From the NCBI RefSeq assembly GCF_000145215.1, contig NC_014392.1, forward strand, positions 2,116,001 to 2,180,000: 64,000 bases of DNA, written 5' to 3'. How positions within the stretch are numbered: the first letter of the stretch is position 1; each line of letters starts with the position of its first letter. The notes beneath the pieces were generated by a model that saw only the letters and a list, made by a program, of their open reading frames with translations, had not been told where the DNA came from and searched no databases. This document shows positions 9,030 to 17,106 of the stretch, one piece after another. A program made the translations under genes and the position numbers. The DNA comes from Caldicellulosiruptor obsidiansis OB47 (GTDB lineage Bacteria; Bacillota; Thermoanaerobacteria; Caldicellulosiruptorales; Caldicellulosiruptoraceae).

Positions 9030-9214
9030 ATATATAAGATGCATTGTTATTATAGCTGATGTTTGCTGACTCTACAATACCAAACATTTGTTTGTAATAA
9101 TTAGATAGACACTACAATTTTCCAACATATGAAAGTATCAATTGAAATAATATTGGTATCTAAATCCATCTTTTACCTTAATAACATTAATCATGACAAT
9201 TAATTGTAAAAATA

Positions 9215-9646
9215 TCAATTATTTTGGATATACTTTTTTATGCAACAAATATATTCCTCAAAATCTTTTGTATTTTCTTTCAAAAACTTATAAACCAAGT
9301 TATCATCAATTTCCCAATAAAGATGTACCAGTTTATTTCTGAATCTTGCCATCTGAAAAAGCCTTCTGCTAAATTCATCATTAATAATGCCTAATTGAGC
9401 TAATGTTAAAAATATATCTGCATACGTTTCAGGTGTTCTTATATTTTTGCTTTTTGTTTGTTCTATTGAAATTATTCTATTACCAATGTTAATACATGTT
9501 TCAATTGCAACTTGCAAATACCTCTGCGCTGCACCTTTTAAGATTTCATTTGTTATATATTCTTCAAAATCAACTTTTGATATGTCTTTTAACAACTCTG
9601 TACATTTTTTCAAGAGGTTTAAATGAAATAATATTTTTTCGTCCAT
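9215..9646 (-). CDS. hepT: HepT-like HEPN toxin (DUF86)
   Basis: A 143-residue all-helical HEPN-domain protein. The RX4HXY motif of HepT toxins is intact at Arg103, His108 and Tyr110 within RFRNKLVHLYW. HepT acts as a ribonuclease and is silenced when its partner MntA attaches AMP to the motif tyrosine; this is established for the family, not for this copy. The gene follows the MntA gene by 31 bases in the same direction, the usual antitoxin-first order. AAAGGAG lies rather far (about 14 bases) from ATG 9646. Confidence 0.88.
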   Translation of the reverse strand: MDEKILFHLNLLKKCTELLKDISKVDFEEYITNEILKGAAQRYLQVAIETCINIGNRIISIEQTKSKNIRTPETYADIFLTLAQLGIINDEFSRRLFQMARFRNKLVHLYWEIDDNLVYKFLKENTKDFEEYICCIKKYIQNN

Positions 9647-9677
9647 ATCTTAAAAACAAACTCCTTTCGATAAATCT

Positions 9678-10115
9678 TTACAAAGATTTTAAAAATTCCC
9701 TATAAAATTCTTCCCTGTAAGGCTTTATATCAAGATACTTTGAAATGACCTCTGTTTGAAAGTCAACTATTTTTTCTATATTACTACAGTAAACTATCTT
9801 CCCAGTTTTTAATACTCCATATCTAACAGACAAAGGTGCATTATTGAGAATAACAAGATCAATTTCATCAGTTTTAAATATTTTCATAAGCCCATCAAGA
9901 ATTTCATTCTCAAGTTCTTCCACTGTTCCTTTAGAAAGTTCCATATCAAATAAAATTGCTATGTCTATATCAGAAAGCGGAGTATACGTGCCCATTGCAA
10001 ATGAACCAAAAAGATAAGCAACAACAACCTTGTTACCAAACCTGCTGAAAAATGCACCTAAATCTTTAATAACCTCTTTAGCATGATTAATATCAATTTT
10101 ATTTCTTCTTATCAT
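9678..10115 (-). CDS. mntA: MntA-like minimal nucleotidyltransferase antitoxin
   Basis: A 145-residue minimal nucleotidyltransferase. The GSX10DXD signature is complete: Gly37-Ser38 and Asp49/Asp51 in LFGSFAMGTYTPLSDID. A later Asp in TDEIDLVIL is a likely third carboxylate. It is expected to AMPylate the HEPN partner encoded directly downstream. ATG 10115 has GAAGGTG at eight bases and is preferred over TTG 10121. The pair sits between tRNA genes in an accessory block. Confidence 0.88.
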   Translation of the reverse strand: MIRRNKIDINHAKEVIKDLGAFFSRFGNKVVVAYLFGSFAMGTYTPLSDIDIAILFDMELSKGTVEELENEILDGLMKIFKTDEIDLVILNNAPLSVRYGVLKTGKIVYCSNIEKIVDFQTEVISKYLDIKPYREEFYREFLKSL

Positions 10116-10159
10116 TCTCAAAGCACCTTCTATTATCTTTTTATTCTAATTAACTTTTT

Positions 10160-10372
10160 TCACCTTCGTCTTATCCCCAAGTTTAGTTTAGAAAAATTGT
10201 AATACAAAAACTTACCAACTAATCTTCGAAAGAAAATATACTTTTGCAGATATAATGTGCAACCAACAAAGATAACAAAAATTTTATTTGCAGGACTATT
10301 AGAATACTGAAATACAAACACAACTATAAACATAAAAGAAAAAATTATCAACTCTCTTATATAGTGATTCAA
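10160..10372 (-). CDS. Doubtful small two-helix membrane protein
   Basis: A 70-codon frame starting at TTG 10372 with no clear ribosome-binding site. It has two hydrophobic stretches (about residues 8-24 and 31-49) and a basic C-terminus (LGIRRR). It fills most of the 375-base gap between mntA and the next gene. It could be a real small membrane protein, a remnant or chance; nothing in it was recognised. Confidence 0.25.
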   Translation of the reverse strand: MNHYIRELIIFSFMFIVVFVFQYSNSPANKIFVIFVGCTLYLQKYIFFRRLVGKFLYYNFSKLNLGIRRR

Positions 10373-10420
10373 AGCATTTCTAGAATTATTTTATCAAAAA
10401 TTCCTGAGTTGCGCAATAAA

Positions 10421-10455
10421 AGAGGATGCCCTTTGTTTAAGAACATCCTCTTTTT
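10421..10455. terminator. Bidirectional terminator after the exported paralogue gene
   Basis: AGAGGATG (10421-10428) pairs with CATCCTCT (10444-10451). T residues follow on the plus strand and a shorter T run on the minus strand. The minus-strand exported-protein gene ends 41 bases earlier in its reading direction. Confidence 0.75.
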
Positions 10456-10496
10456 GCTATATTTACTCCTGTTAATACCAAATCAATTGTTAACTT

Positions 10497-11471
10497 TTAA
10501 AGTTGATTACACAACTGCTTAAACTTATTTTTCTTAGCTAATAATATACTAAGAACAAGAACCCCTGTTCCAATGAGTAAAAATATAGCTATTAAAACAT
10601 TTTTTCTTCTTTCTTCCTCATTTTTAATAACCTCGTACAAAGGCGGATATGGAGGTCCTCCATATTCAATTTTTTCAGGCGCTTCCTTCAATAGTTTGCC
10701 ATAATTTTCAACCTCATCTAATATCTCTTTTGGTCTTTTATTTAATGCGTCTTTTATCACATTAAAATCACGTATCTTATCCTCAAATCCTTTTACCCCT
10801 GCCGCCCACCAATTACCGTCATCTGATACCACATATAAAGACTCTCCTCGCCAAAAACCTGGATAAAAAATTTTTACCCTGGGGTTTAAACCTTTATCAG
10901 TTAGAAATTTTTTCATATTTTCAACCGCTTCGCCCAATTCAGGAGATACAGGACTAAACTCAAAAATTTTATAATCCCCTGTATCTTCATAAAATTTAAT
11001 CAACATATAACCAACAGGTTTGCTATCATAAAAAATTATTCGTGCCCAACCTTTTTCAACAAACTCAGTATTCAGCGTATCGTTCCAGGAGTTAAATTTC
11101 AAATTTTTTACTTTTTCTTTTAATTCGTTGCTAATATAAATATAATCTGCCTTATTTTTTCTATTTTTATTTATAACAGGAAAGTTAAATGGTTCAATAT
11201 ATAGATACTCCTCACTTACCTTAAATTTTTCAATATCACAAGGACCTTGAAAACCAATTACAGAAGCAATATCTTTTTTATAGCTTTCATCTTTTTCCAT
11301 CGGACCTGTTAAAAAGGCTCTGAGCATTCCTTCAGCCGCAAACTGTCTTCTGAGTTTATTTACTTCATCATTATGATCAATAACAAAACTCGCACTAACA
11401 GCTGTCGGTATAAGCCATATTGTGAATATCAAAGGTGTTATAATTCCAATAATTAATTTCCAATATCTCAT
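10497..11471 (-). CDS. Exported protein with C-terminal membrane anchor, paralogue B
   Basis: A 324-residue protein with an N-terminal signal sequence (about 1-27, ending ...AVSAS) and one C-terminal helix (about 291-313) followed by lysines. The body should therefore lie outside, anchored at its end. It is clearly paralogous to the next gene upstream in the operon. Shared blocks are LNTEFVEKGWARIIFYD, KPVGYML, SLYVVSDDGNWW and NKRPKEIL. No known domain was recognised. AAGGA precedes ATG 11471. It is the last gene of a peptidase-paralogue-paralogue unit and ends at a terminator. Confidence 0.8.
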   Translation of the reverse strand: MRYWKLIIGIITPLIFTIWLIPTAVSASFVIDHNDEVNKLRRQFAAEGMLRAFLTGPMEKDESYKKDIASVIGFQGPCDIEKFKVSEEYLYIEPFNFPVINKNRKNKADYIYISNELKEKVKNLKFNSWNDTLNTEFVEKGWARIIFYDSKPVGYMLIKFYEDTGDYKIFEFSPVSPELGEAVENMKKFLTDKGLNPRVKIFYPGFWRGESLYVVSDDGNWWAAGVKGFEDKIRDFNVIKDALNKRPKEILDEVENYGKLLKEAPEKIEYGGPPYPPLYEVIKNEEERRKNVLIAIFLLIGTGVLVLSILLAKKNKFKQLCNQL

Positions 11472-11641
11472 GAATCATTCCTTCTCATTTTATTACAATA
11501 TTTCGCCAGGTGCAAGTATTCTCAATACCTCTTGGACATTTTTGTTTATATTCTGATTCTTACCAAGAAGGAGGTCATTGTACCTTACCACAAAAATATT
11601 TAAAGTCTTGACAAAGACCATAATTTTAAAATACAAATGGT

Positions 11642-12613
11642 TCACTGTATAGATACTTCTTTTCTGTGTTTAGAAAATAAATTCACACCTGCAACAAAAA
11701 TTGCTGTTATAGATAGCAACAATGTCGCAACTAAAACATTTTTTATCTTTTCCTTTTTTTCACTTGCAGTTTCATACAAAGGTTTATATGGACTTCCGCC
11801 AATTTTTATATTGTCTGGATCTTTTTGCATCTCATCAAGAAAATTCAATATCTCTTTTGGTCTGTTATTTAAACCGTCTATTATTTCATCAAAACTCCAT
11901 ATTTTCTTTCTATACATTTGCGGATTTGAAGAATCTGTAGCATCAGCACACCACCAGTTGCCATCTTCAGAAACAACATATAATGACCTTTCAAGAGCGT
12001 CAACAATTTTAACATTCGGATGTTGTCCTTTGCTTCTTAAAAATTCCTTCATAAATATAATTGCTTCTCCTAACCCACTGTATCCCATTGTTGATTCTGA
12101 AATAATATAATCATTATAATTTTTATCCCAATCAATTAACATGTATCCAACAGGTTTTCCGTCGTAAAAAATTATTCTTGCCCACCTCTTTTCAACAAAT
12201 TCTGTATTGAGTGCATCTTTAAATGTTCTGAATTTTAAATTTTTTATTTCATTTTTGAAACCTTCTTTTACATATAAAATTCTGGTGTGCCCGTTAGATG
12301 CTAATTTCGACTCTAAAGGAAATACAAACAATCTGTAAACTTCATACTCCTCACTCAATTTAAACTTTTTGAGATCATAAGAACCTTTATTGCCAGTAAG
12401 ATTATCCAATTGCACTTTAAAAGAACTATCTCTATTTAAAAGTTCAAACAGAGCATTCAAATGAGATTCAGCCAGAAACTGTCTTTTAAGTTTCATAATT
12501 TCATCGTCATGGTTTATAGTAGAATCTGAATTAGCAAATACTAATATTGGCATGCCAAGTAAACACGCTATTATTAACACTAATATCATTAAAAAGAGGT
12601 TACATCTTCTCAT
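11642..12613 (-). CDS. Exported protein with C-terminal membrane anchor, paralogue A
   Basis: The frame reads 323 residues from ATG 12613, which has AGGAGAG at a good distance; an ATG at 12634 lies too close to the preceding stop. It has a signal sequence ending near VFANS and a C-terminal hydrophobic helix (KNVLVATLLLSITAIFVAG) with a basic tail. It shares with paralogue B the blocks LNTEFVEKRWARIIFYDG, KPVGYMLI, SLYVVSEDGNWW and NNRPKEIL. The function is unknown. It is followed by a 170-base gap (11472-11641) in which no gene was seen, then paralogue B. An exported peptidase precedes it by 28 bases. Confidence 0.8.
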   Translation of the reverse strand: MRRCNLFLMILVLIIACLLGMPILVFANSDSTINHDDEIMKLKRQFLAESHLNALFELLNRDSSFKVQLDNLTGNKGSYDLKKFKLSEEYEVYRLFVFPLESKLASNGHTRILYVKEGFKNEIKNLKFRTFKDALNTEFVEKRWARIIFYDGKPVGYMLIDWDKNYNDYIISESTMGYSGLGEAIIFMKEFLRSKGQHPNVKIVDALERSLYVVSEDGNWWCADATDSSNPQMYRKKIWSFDEIIDGLNNRPKEILNFLDEMQKDPDNIKIGGSPYKPLYETASEKKEKIKNVLVATLLLSITAIFVAGVNLFSKHRKEVSIQ

Positions 12614-12641
12614 AGTCTCTTCTCTCCTTTCCATCTTTTTA

Positions 12642-13268
12642 TCAAGGCTTATAAACTTTTATGGCATCTATTAATTCCCAATCAAAATCATTATCTCTCA
12701 ATTCTGAATCAGGTATAGTTCTTATATAACCAACTGCTGAATCCATTACCAATACAAAATTTTTTAAACTACCATTATCAAAATATTGCCATACACCGCT
12801 CAATACTGCAAAATGCCCAGGAACATTTATTCCTATCGGGCTTCTTAAATTGATTATCTGCTCACATATTTGACCGTTGGTTATTGTATTACCGTATACA
12901 GAGTACATGCGCGAAGAACCAACACCATAATAGCTGAGCACTCTTTGTATATCAGAAAGCGCTCTTTGTATATCAGAAAGCGTTGCGCCTTGATTTACGT
13001 AACTTCCATAGATATATTTCACTATATCCCACTGTGTTGCCTCTCTCCCAAAACCTAAATAGTTTTTGCAATAGTAAAGTATTGACTCACACCCTGCTGC
13101 CCAGCACCAATTTGAATATGCCTGCCTTACCTTTTTAACTGGAAGTTCAACATACGTAACTGTATTTTCTGCAAATGCATCACTAAGGTTCAGTAAGAGT
13201 AATGTAAAAAACACAATAGCACTAATCACAATTCTTTTGTGCCTTCCCTTTTTTAGTTTTTTGACCAT
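12642..13268 (-). CDS. Exported papain-like (C39/C70-type) cysteine peptidase
   Basis: A 208-residue protein with a signal sequence (residues 1-33, cleavage after AFA). A papain-like fold follows: SNWCWAAGCESIL holds the probable catalytic Cys, PGHFAVLSGV the His and LVMDSAVG the Asp. This pattern matches papain-like_cys_pep/C39-like families, which cut peptides outside the cell. An in-frame 21-bp tandem duplication (12941-12982) repeats the segment SDIQRAL/SDIQRVL. GGGGATG precedes ATG 13268. It is the first gene of the unit with the two membrane-anchored paralogues, which may be substrates or partners; that link is inference. Confidence 0.8.
   Translation of the reverse strand: MVKKLKKGRHKRIVISAIVFFTLLLLNLSDAFAENTVTYVELPVKKVRQAYSNWCWAAGCESILYYCKNYLGFGREATQWDIVKYIYGSYVNQGATLSDIQRALSDIQRVLSYYGVGSSRMYSVYGNTITNGQICEQIINLRSPIGINVPGHFAVLSGVWQYFDNGSLKNFVLVMDSAVGYIRTIPDSELRDNDFDWELIDAIKVYKP
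12941..12982 (-). repeat. 21-bp tandem duplication inside the peptidase gene
   Basis: Two nearly identical 21-bp units follow each other (CTTTGTATATCAGAAAGCGC type). They encode a repeated seven-residue block, SDIQRAL then SDIQRVL. The reading frame is kept. It looks like a recent slippage duplication. Confidence 0.85.
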
Positions 13269-13798
13269 ATCTTCTCATCCCCTTGACATTATACTGTTTG
13301 TCTCTCTCAATATACCTCGTTTTTTAATTTTATTTTCAGTTTAGAACTTCCAGTTATAGTTTATAATTATGGTTTTTAATTTCAATAAACTATATTGTTT
13401 TCTTTTTGCAATATTTTGTACCCAAATTTGTATTATTTTGTCTTGTCAAAGGAAAATTTTTACCTTCGATTGTTTACTGTTGTTAAATAAAATATATATT
13501 TTATTTCTTGCATTCTAATTACACACTGATAAAACAAATATAAATCCAAATGGGAAAAATTATCTGAAATGATTCTGATGAACTGATCCAAAGAAAATTT
13601 TCAGAACAATCTGACTTTTATGATTTAAACTCTGCGATTGGTGGTGTTGATTTCTTCAAGAGAATGTATCTATTATTCTTCTTAAAATCCTGCATCCTAT
13701 TTTGCCTTTAAAATTGGCTGCAGGACTTGTTACTTTTTAATTTTTATTGCCAACTTTTGCTAATCATCTAATCCTTGATATTGCTACAAAAATAAAAA
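13269..13798. other. 530-base AT-rich gap, possible gene remnant
   Basis: No convincing gene. The 13269-13560 part is very AT-rich and should hold the peptidase operon promoter on the minus strand. At 13568-13711 on the plus strand there is an open 47-codon stretch without a start or ribosome-binding site (it contains KFSEQSDFYDLNSAIGG), which looks like a piece of a lost gene. An inverted repeat TCCTGCA...TGCAGGA lies at about 13689-13733. Confidence 0.35.
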
Positions 13799-13874
13799 TG
13801 GCTGGGGTGGGTGGATTCGAACCACCGGAATGCAGGAGTCAAAGTCCTGTGCCTTACCGCTTGGCGACACCCCA
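13799..13874 (-). tRNA. tRNA-Gln (anticodon TTG)
   Basis: A 76-nt cloverleaf beginning TGGGGTG, with anticodon stem CAGGA/TCCTG and loop CTTTGAC (anticodon TTG), T-loop GTTCGAATC, acceptor partner CACCCCA, discriminator G and encoded CCA. The unusual first base U (pairing with A) is normal for glutamine tRNAs. Confidence 0.95.
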
Positions 13875-13887
13875 ACATAATTTAAAA

Positions 13888-13965
13888 TGGGGTGGATAAT
13901 GGGACTCGAACCCATGACCTCCAGGGCCACAACCTGGCGCTCTAACCAACTGAGCTATATCCACC
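13888..13965 (-). tRNA. tRNA-His (anticodon GTG)
   Basis: A cloverleaf with acceptor GTGGATA/TATCCAC, anticodon loop TTGTGGC (anticodon GTG), T-loop GTTCGAGTC and encoded CCA. The extra G at position -1 (base 13965), paired with discriminator C, is the histidine identity element. It is transcribed just ahead of tRNA-Gln. Confidence 0.95.
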
Positions 13966-14022
13966 ACTTCTTCAACAAGCATATCATATTATAAAGGCTA
14001 AGCCTTTGTTAGTCAATAGCGA

Positions 14023-15192
14023 TTATGTGTTTGTAATCGTTAAACTTTTTATAAGCATCGTAGCAAAAGAACCGGCAGGAAGATAGAATTTTATCCTAAG
14101 CTTATAATACCCATTATAAAAATCATCTTCTTCAAAATCAGAAATTTCAAGATTTTCTGGAAAGACTATAGCAGGTCTTAAAAATGATTTAAAATACCAA
14201 CTTTTAATTTTCTTTGTATCAAAGTCAGAAGGCTTTACTCCTCTTTCATTTAAAATCTCTAAAATAGCGTTATTTACAATATCATTTACATATGGTATTT
14301 TTGATGAAACAGTTGGAATCTGAAGGTTTTTTAAGCTATTTAAAGACTTTGTTGAAAGTGTAGTGTAAATCAAGTAGTCTATAATTTTTCCTTTTACAGG
14401 TTTTAACAAATCAGCATAATAGGGCAAAACTGCAATCAATGTCCTGTTCCAAATATAGCTCTGGTAAGCAGAAAGAAAAATAGACATCTCTTCTTTGGGA
14501 ATAAGATTGAGTGCTTCGATTAAATAGTGTTTGCTCTTGCCTTTTAGAAGAGTCTTTATAATATCTCTTTCTACCTTTGTTTTACAAAGAGGTAGTATCT
14601 TTTCAAAATCTCCCCAGAGTTCAGCTATTTTCTTTTTTCTCTCTTTTTCTTCTTTTTTATCTTCAGGATGAATGGTAGTAAAGTAAAGTTTGAGAGCACC
14701 GTTGTAATGTTTTTTAATAATCTTTTCTCCTATGAACTCATCTTCACTTTGGGTGCTTCCAAACCGCTGGTCGTCAAAGTAGTTGGGAAAACCAAACTGC
14801 TGTACTTCATTCAGTCTTCGTAAAATTTTTTCATCCTTATTTTTTAATTTTCTTATTGTTATTTCAAAAAAATTCCCTTCGAGAATCAAAGGGGATACAA
14901 AATCATCTGAATACCCTATGAACTGAACCTTTACATTTTCTCTGTCAAAATTTATGGTATATTCTCTTGGTACAGAAATATACTGAAAAGTAAATGCGTG
15001 TCTGTCTTTTCTGCCTGCACATCCAATCTTTTCTATAGGAATCCTGTTCTCCTTTGAAATGAATCTGAGAGCATCAACAGTGTTCCAGTGTCTTTTTGTT
15101 AAAAGATAAATTTTGTATCTGCCCGACGGTTTTATCTCAAGATTGATTTTTTCTCTCACAACAAAATCCTCTGGTACAACCTTAATCTTCAA
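14023..15192 (-). CDS. truD: tRNA pseudouridine synthase TruD
   Basis: TruD makes pseudouridine 13 in tRNA. The 389-residue protein has the family motif around the catalytic Asp in CAGRKDRHAFTFQY (Asp near 63). It also has PNYFDDQRFG (about 135-144) and the conserved SAYQSYIWNRTL region, with the TRUD insertion domain between. The start is TTG 15192 with GGGTGA seven bases ahead. It is divergent from the polyamine synthase gene. Confidence 0.93.
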   Translation of the reverse strand: MKIKVVPEDFVVREKINLEIKPSGRYKIYLLTKRHWNTVDALRFISKENRIPIEKIGCAGRKDRHAFTFQYISVPREYTINFDRENVKVQFIGYSDDFVSPLILEGNFFEITIRKLKNKDEKILRRLNEVQQFGFPNYFDDQRFGSTQSEDEFIGEKIIKKHYNGALKLYFTTIHPEDKKEEKERKKKIAELWGDFEKILPLCKTKVERDIIKTLLKGKSKHYLIEALNLIPKEEMSIFLSAYQSYIWNRTLIAVLPYYADLLKPVKGKIIDYLIYTTLSTKSLNSLKNLQIPTVSSKIPYVNDIVNNAILEILNERGVKPSDFDTKKIKSWYFKSFLRPAIVFPENLEISDFEEDDFYNGYYKLRIKFYLPAGSFATMLIKSLTITNT

Positions 15193-15234
15193 GCTATTAT
15201 CACCCTTTTAAATCCACAATTTTTCAAAAGTCTT

Positions 15235-15262
15235 ATTGACACCTTATTTTATTATGATATCA
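15235..15262 (+). promoter_or_regulatory. Promoter of the polyamine synthase gene
   Basis: TTGACA followed after 16 bases by TATCAT. It is positioned about 80 bases ahead of the chosen GTG start and is consistent with a sigma-A promoter. Confidence 0.6.
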
Positions 15263-15339
15263 TTATATATTGTTGTCAACAAACTATTTTGCTGGAAGAA
15301 AAATTGGGTAACAATAAATCTTATGAGGAGGTGGTAGGA

Positions 15340-16407
15340 GTGGATGTATTAAAGGGTGCTGTTGATTTTGTACAGGACAAGACAAAGGTTGAAGTAAACC
15401 AAAGAGATATAGAAAAGATACTGTCAGCGCTGAACTCCACAAACCATTTTTGGGAAGTTATTTTCCTTTCACAAAAACCATTTGCTGTGGTAAGAGAAAC
15501 AATCAACTATCTAATTTCAATAGATTTTGTTAAGACAGACGAATCGGGAAATTTGATATTAACAGAAAAAGGAAAAGAATTCATAAGCGCTAACAACATT
15601 CCTGTTGTAAAAAATTACACCTGTTCCTGTTGTGAAGGAAGAGGAATAGTTTTCTCTGAAATCAAAGATGCTTATGAAAAGTATAAAGAAATTGTTAAGA
15701 CAAGACCTGATGCAATAGTTGAGTATGACCAGGGGTATGTCACAGAAGAAACAGCATACTCACGAATTGCGCTGATGATTAAAAAAGGAGACCTGGTTGG
15801 AAAAAGGCTAATAGTTTTTGGAGACGATGACCTTGTGTCAATAGCAGCAGCACTGACAAAACTTCCAAAAGAGGTCATAGTTTTAGAGATTGACAAACGT
15901 CTTGTTGACTTCATAAATCAGGCTGCAAAAGAACACAATTTAAACCTCAAAGCTATTGAATATGACTTTAGAAACAAACTTCCTGATGATTTTGTAAAAA
16001 GCTTTGACACATTTACAATAGATCCACCAGAGACAATTGAGGCTTTAGACCTTTGCTTTACAAGAACAATTTCAAGCTTAAAAGGTGCAGGCTGTGCAGG
16101 CTACTTTGGTCTTACAAATATCGAAGCTTCACTTACAAAATGGTATGAATTTCAAAAACTTCTTTTGAACAAGTTCAGCGCAGTTATAACAGACATTATT
16201 GAGAACTTCAACCATTATGTAAACTGGAACTATCTGTTGCCGTCGCTGGAAAGTAGCCTTGCTTTTGTAAATGTTCAGCCAAAGCTCAACTGGTACACAT
16301 CAAGCATGTACAGGATTGAGCTTGTAAAGGACATAGATATCAAAAATGAGTATATCAACTGTGAGCTTTATATAGACAAAGAAGCAATCCTTTATAAAGA
16401 AAATTAA
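15340..16407 (+). CDS. bpsA: N4-bis(aminopropyl)spermidine synthase
   Basis: BpsA adds aminopropyl groups from decarboxylated SAM to spermidine, giving branched polyamines that protect nucleic acids in thermophiles. From GTG 15340 the protein has 355 residues, close to the size known for the family. An N-terminal winged-helix-like part precedes a cysteine pair (CSCCEGRG). A Rossmann methyltransferase-like core follows with FGDDDLVS and the active-site motif IDPPET. AGGAGG eight bases before GTG 15340 decides the start; a TTG at 15289 has no site. It suggests a thermophilic host. Confidence 0.88.
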   Translation: MDVLKGAVDFVQDKTKVEVNQRDIEKILSALNSTNHFWEVIFLSQKPFAVVRETINYLISIDFVKTDESGNLILTEKGKEFISANNIPVVKNYTCSCCEGRGIVFSEIKDAYEKYKEIVKTRPDAIVEYDQGYVTEETAYSRIALMIKKGDLVGKRLIVFGDDDLVSIAAALTKLPKEVIVLEIDKRLVDFINQAAKEHNLNLKAIEYDFRNKLPDDFVKSFDTFTIDPPETIEALDLCFTRTISSLKGAGCAGYFGLTNIEASLTKWYEFQKLLLNKFSAVITDIIENFNHYVNWNYLLPSLESSLAFVNVQPKLNWYTSSMYRIELVKDIDIKNEYINCELYIDKEAILYKEN

Positions 16408-16490
16408 TCCTTGCTCTTTTTCTCTTTTTTATGTTAAAATATTGTGTGGCTTTTTTAAGCTTCTGTTGAGAAAAGGGAGGGAAATCATAG

Positions 16491-16679
16491 ATGGCAATGT
16501 GCGAAGTTTGCGGTAAAAAAGTTGCTTTTGGAAATAAGGTCAGCCACTCAAACAAGAAATCAAGAAGAACATGGAAGCCAAATGTAAAGAAAATAAAAGT
16601 TCTCCTGCAGAATGGTCAGAGAAAGAGAATATATGTCTGCACAAGCTGTATAAAGGCTGGCAAGGTTGTCCGTGCTTAA
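16491..16679 (+). CDS. rpmB: 50S ribosomal protein L28 (zinc-binding form)
   Basis: The 62-residue protein of the large ribosomal subunit carries two CxxC pairs (CEVC near the start and CTSC near the end), marking the zinc-ribbon type. Conserved parts are GNKVSHSNKKSRRTWKPN and the KIKVLLQNG region. GGGAGGGAAATCATAG precedes the ATG. It is monocistronic with a strong terminator. Confidence 0.97.
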   Translation: MAMCEVCGKKVAFGNKVSHSNKKSRRTWKPNVKKIKVLLQNGQRKRIYVCTSCIKAGKVVRA

Positions 16680-16687
16680 AAATAGAA

Positions 16688-16728
16688 AAGTTCAAGATAA
16701 GCAATCAAAGTTTATCTTGAACTTTTTT
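16688..16728 (+). terminator. Terminator of rpmB
   Basis: A perfect 13-bp stem, AAGTTCAAGATAA with TTATCTTGAACTT, around a 10-11 base loop. It is followed by T residues and starts eight bases after the rpmB stop. Confidence 0.9.
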
Positions 16729-16812
16729 CTTTATTTATCATCACTTATTTTAAACAGCTTTTTTATTAACTTGCTCAAAAACCTTGGCATTTTAAACACC
16801 ATGATTCTCATT

Positions 16813-16989
16813 TTACTTCCATCTCCCATCTTTCAAAAATAGATATATTCCTGCACCTATTAATAAGACTGCGATTATAAACGCCAAAAGCCATGGAGGC
16901 ATCAGTAGCGATATCAGAATCCCTATACCAATGAGAAGTAGTGCAAGACCCAACCATTTTTTGTTTTTGTGCGAAAAATGCTTGCTCAT
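16813..16989 (-). CDS. Small two-helix membrane protein of unknown function
   Basis: About 58 residues from ATG 16989 (TTG 17010 is an alternative). It has a basic start (HKNKKW), two glycine-rich hydrophobic helices (LGLALLLIGIGILISLL and LLAFIIAVLLIGAGIYLFL) separated by MPPW, and a KDGRWK end. The helices are typical of real small membrane proteins, but no ribosome-binding site is clear and the protein is not recognised. It is followed by rpmB's terminator on the other side. Confidence 0.5.
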   Translation of the reverse strand: MSKHFSHKNKKWLGLALLLIGIGILISLLMPPWLLAFIIAVLLIGAGIYLFLKDGRWK

Positions 16990-17060
16990 ACCATAAATAT
17001 ATTCTTTCAACAGCTGGTTTTATTCTATTATATTCATTTGAAAGTAGATGGGTGACAAAA

Positions 17061-17096
17061 AAAAGGGTGGAAACTTTTTTTTGTGTCCACCCTTTT
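17061..17096 (-). terminator. Terminator of the LacI-esterase operon
   Basis: AAAAGGGTGGA pairs with TCCACCCTTTT. The minus strand then runs into eight T. It starts 11 bases after the esterase stop. Confidence 0.85.
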
Positions 17097-17106
17097 GTAT
17101 TTTTTC

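Noticed and set aside
8954-13965. Integrative element with att sites at the tRNA genes
   Set aside because: No integrase gene and no repeat of a tRNA 3' end were found in the interval.
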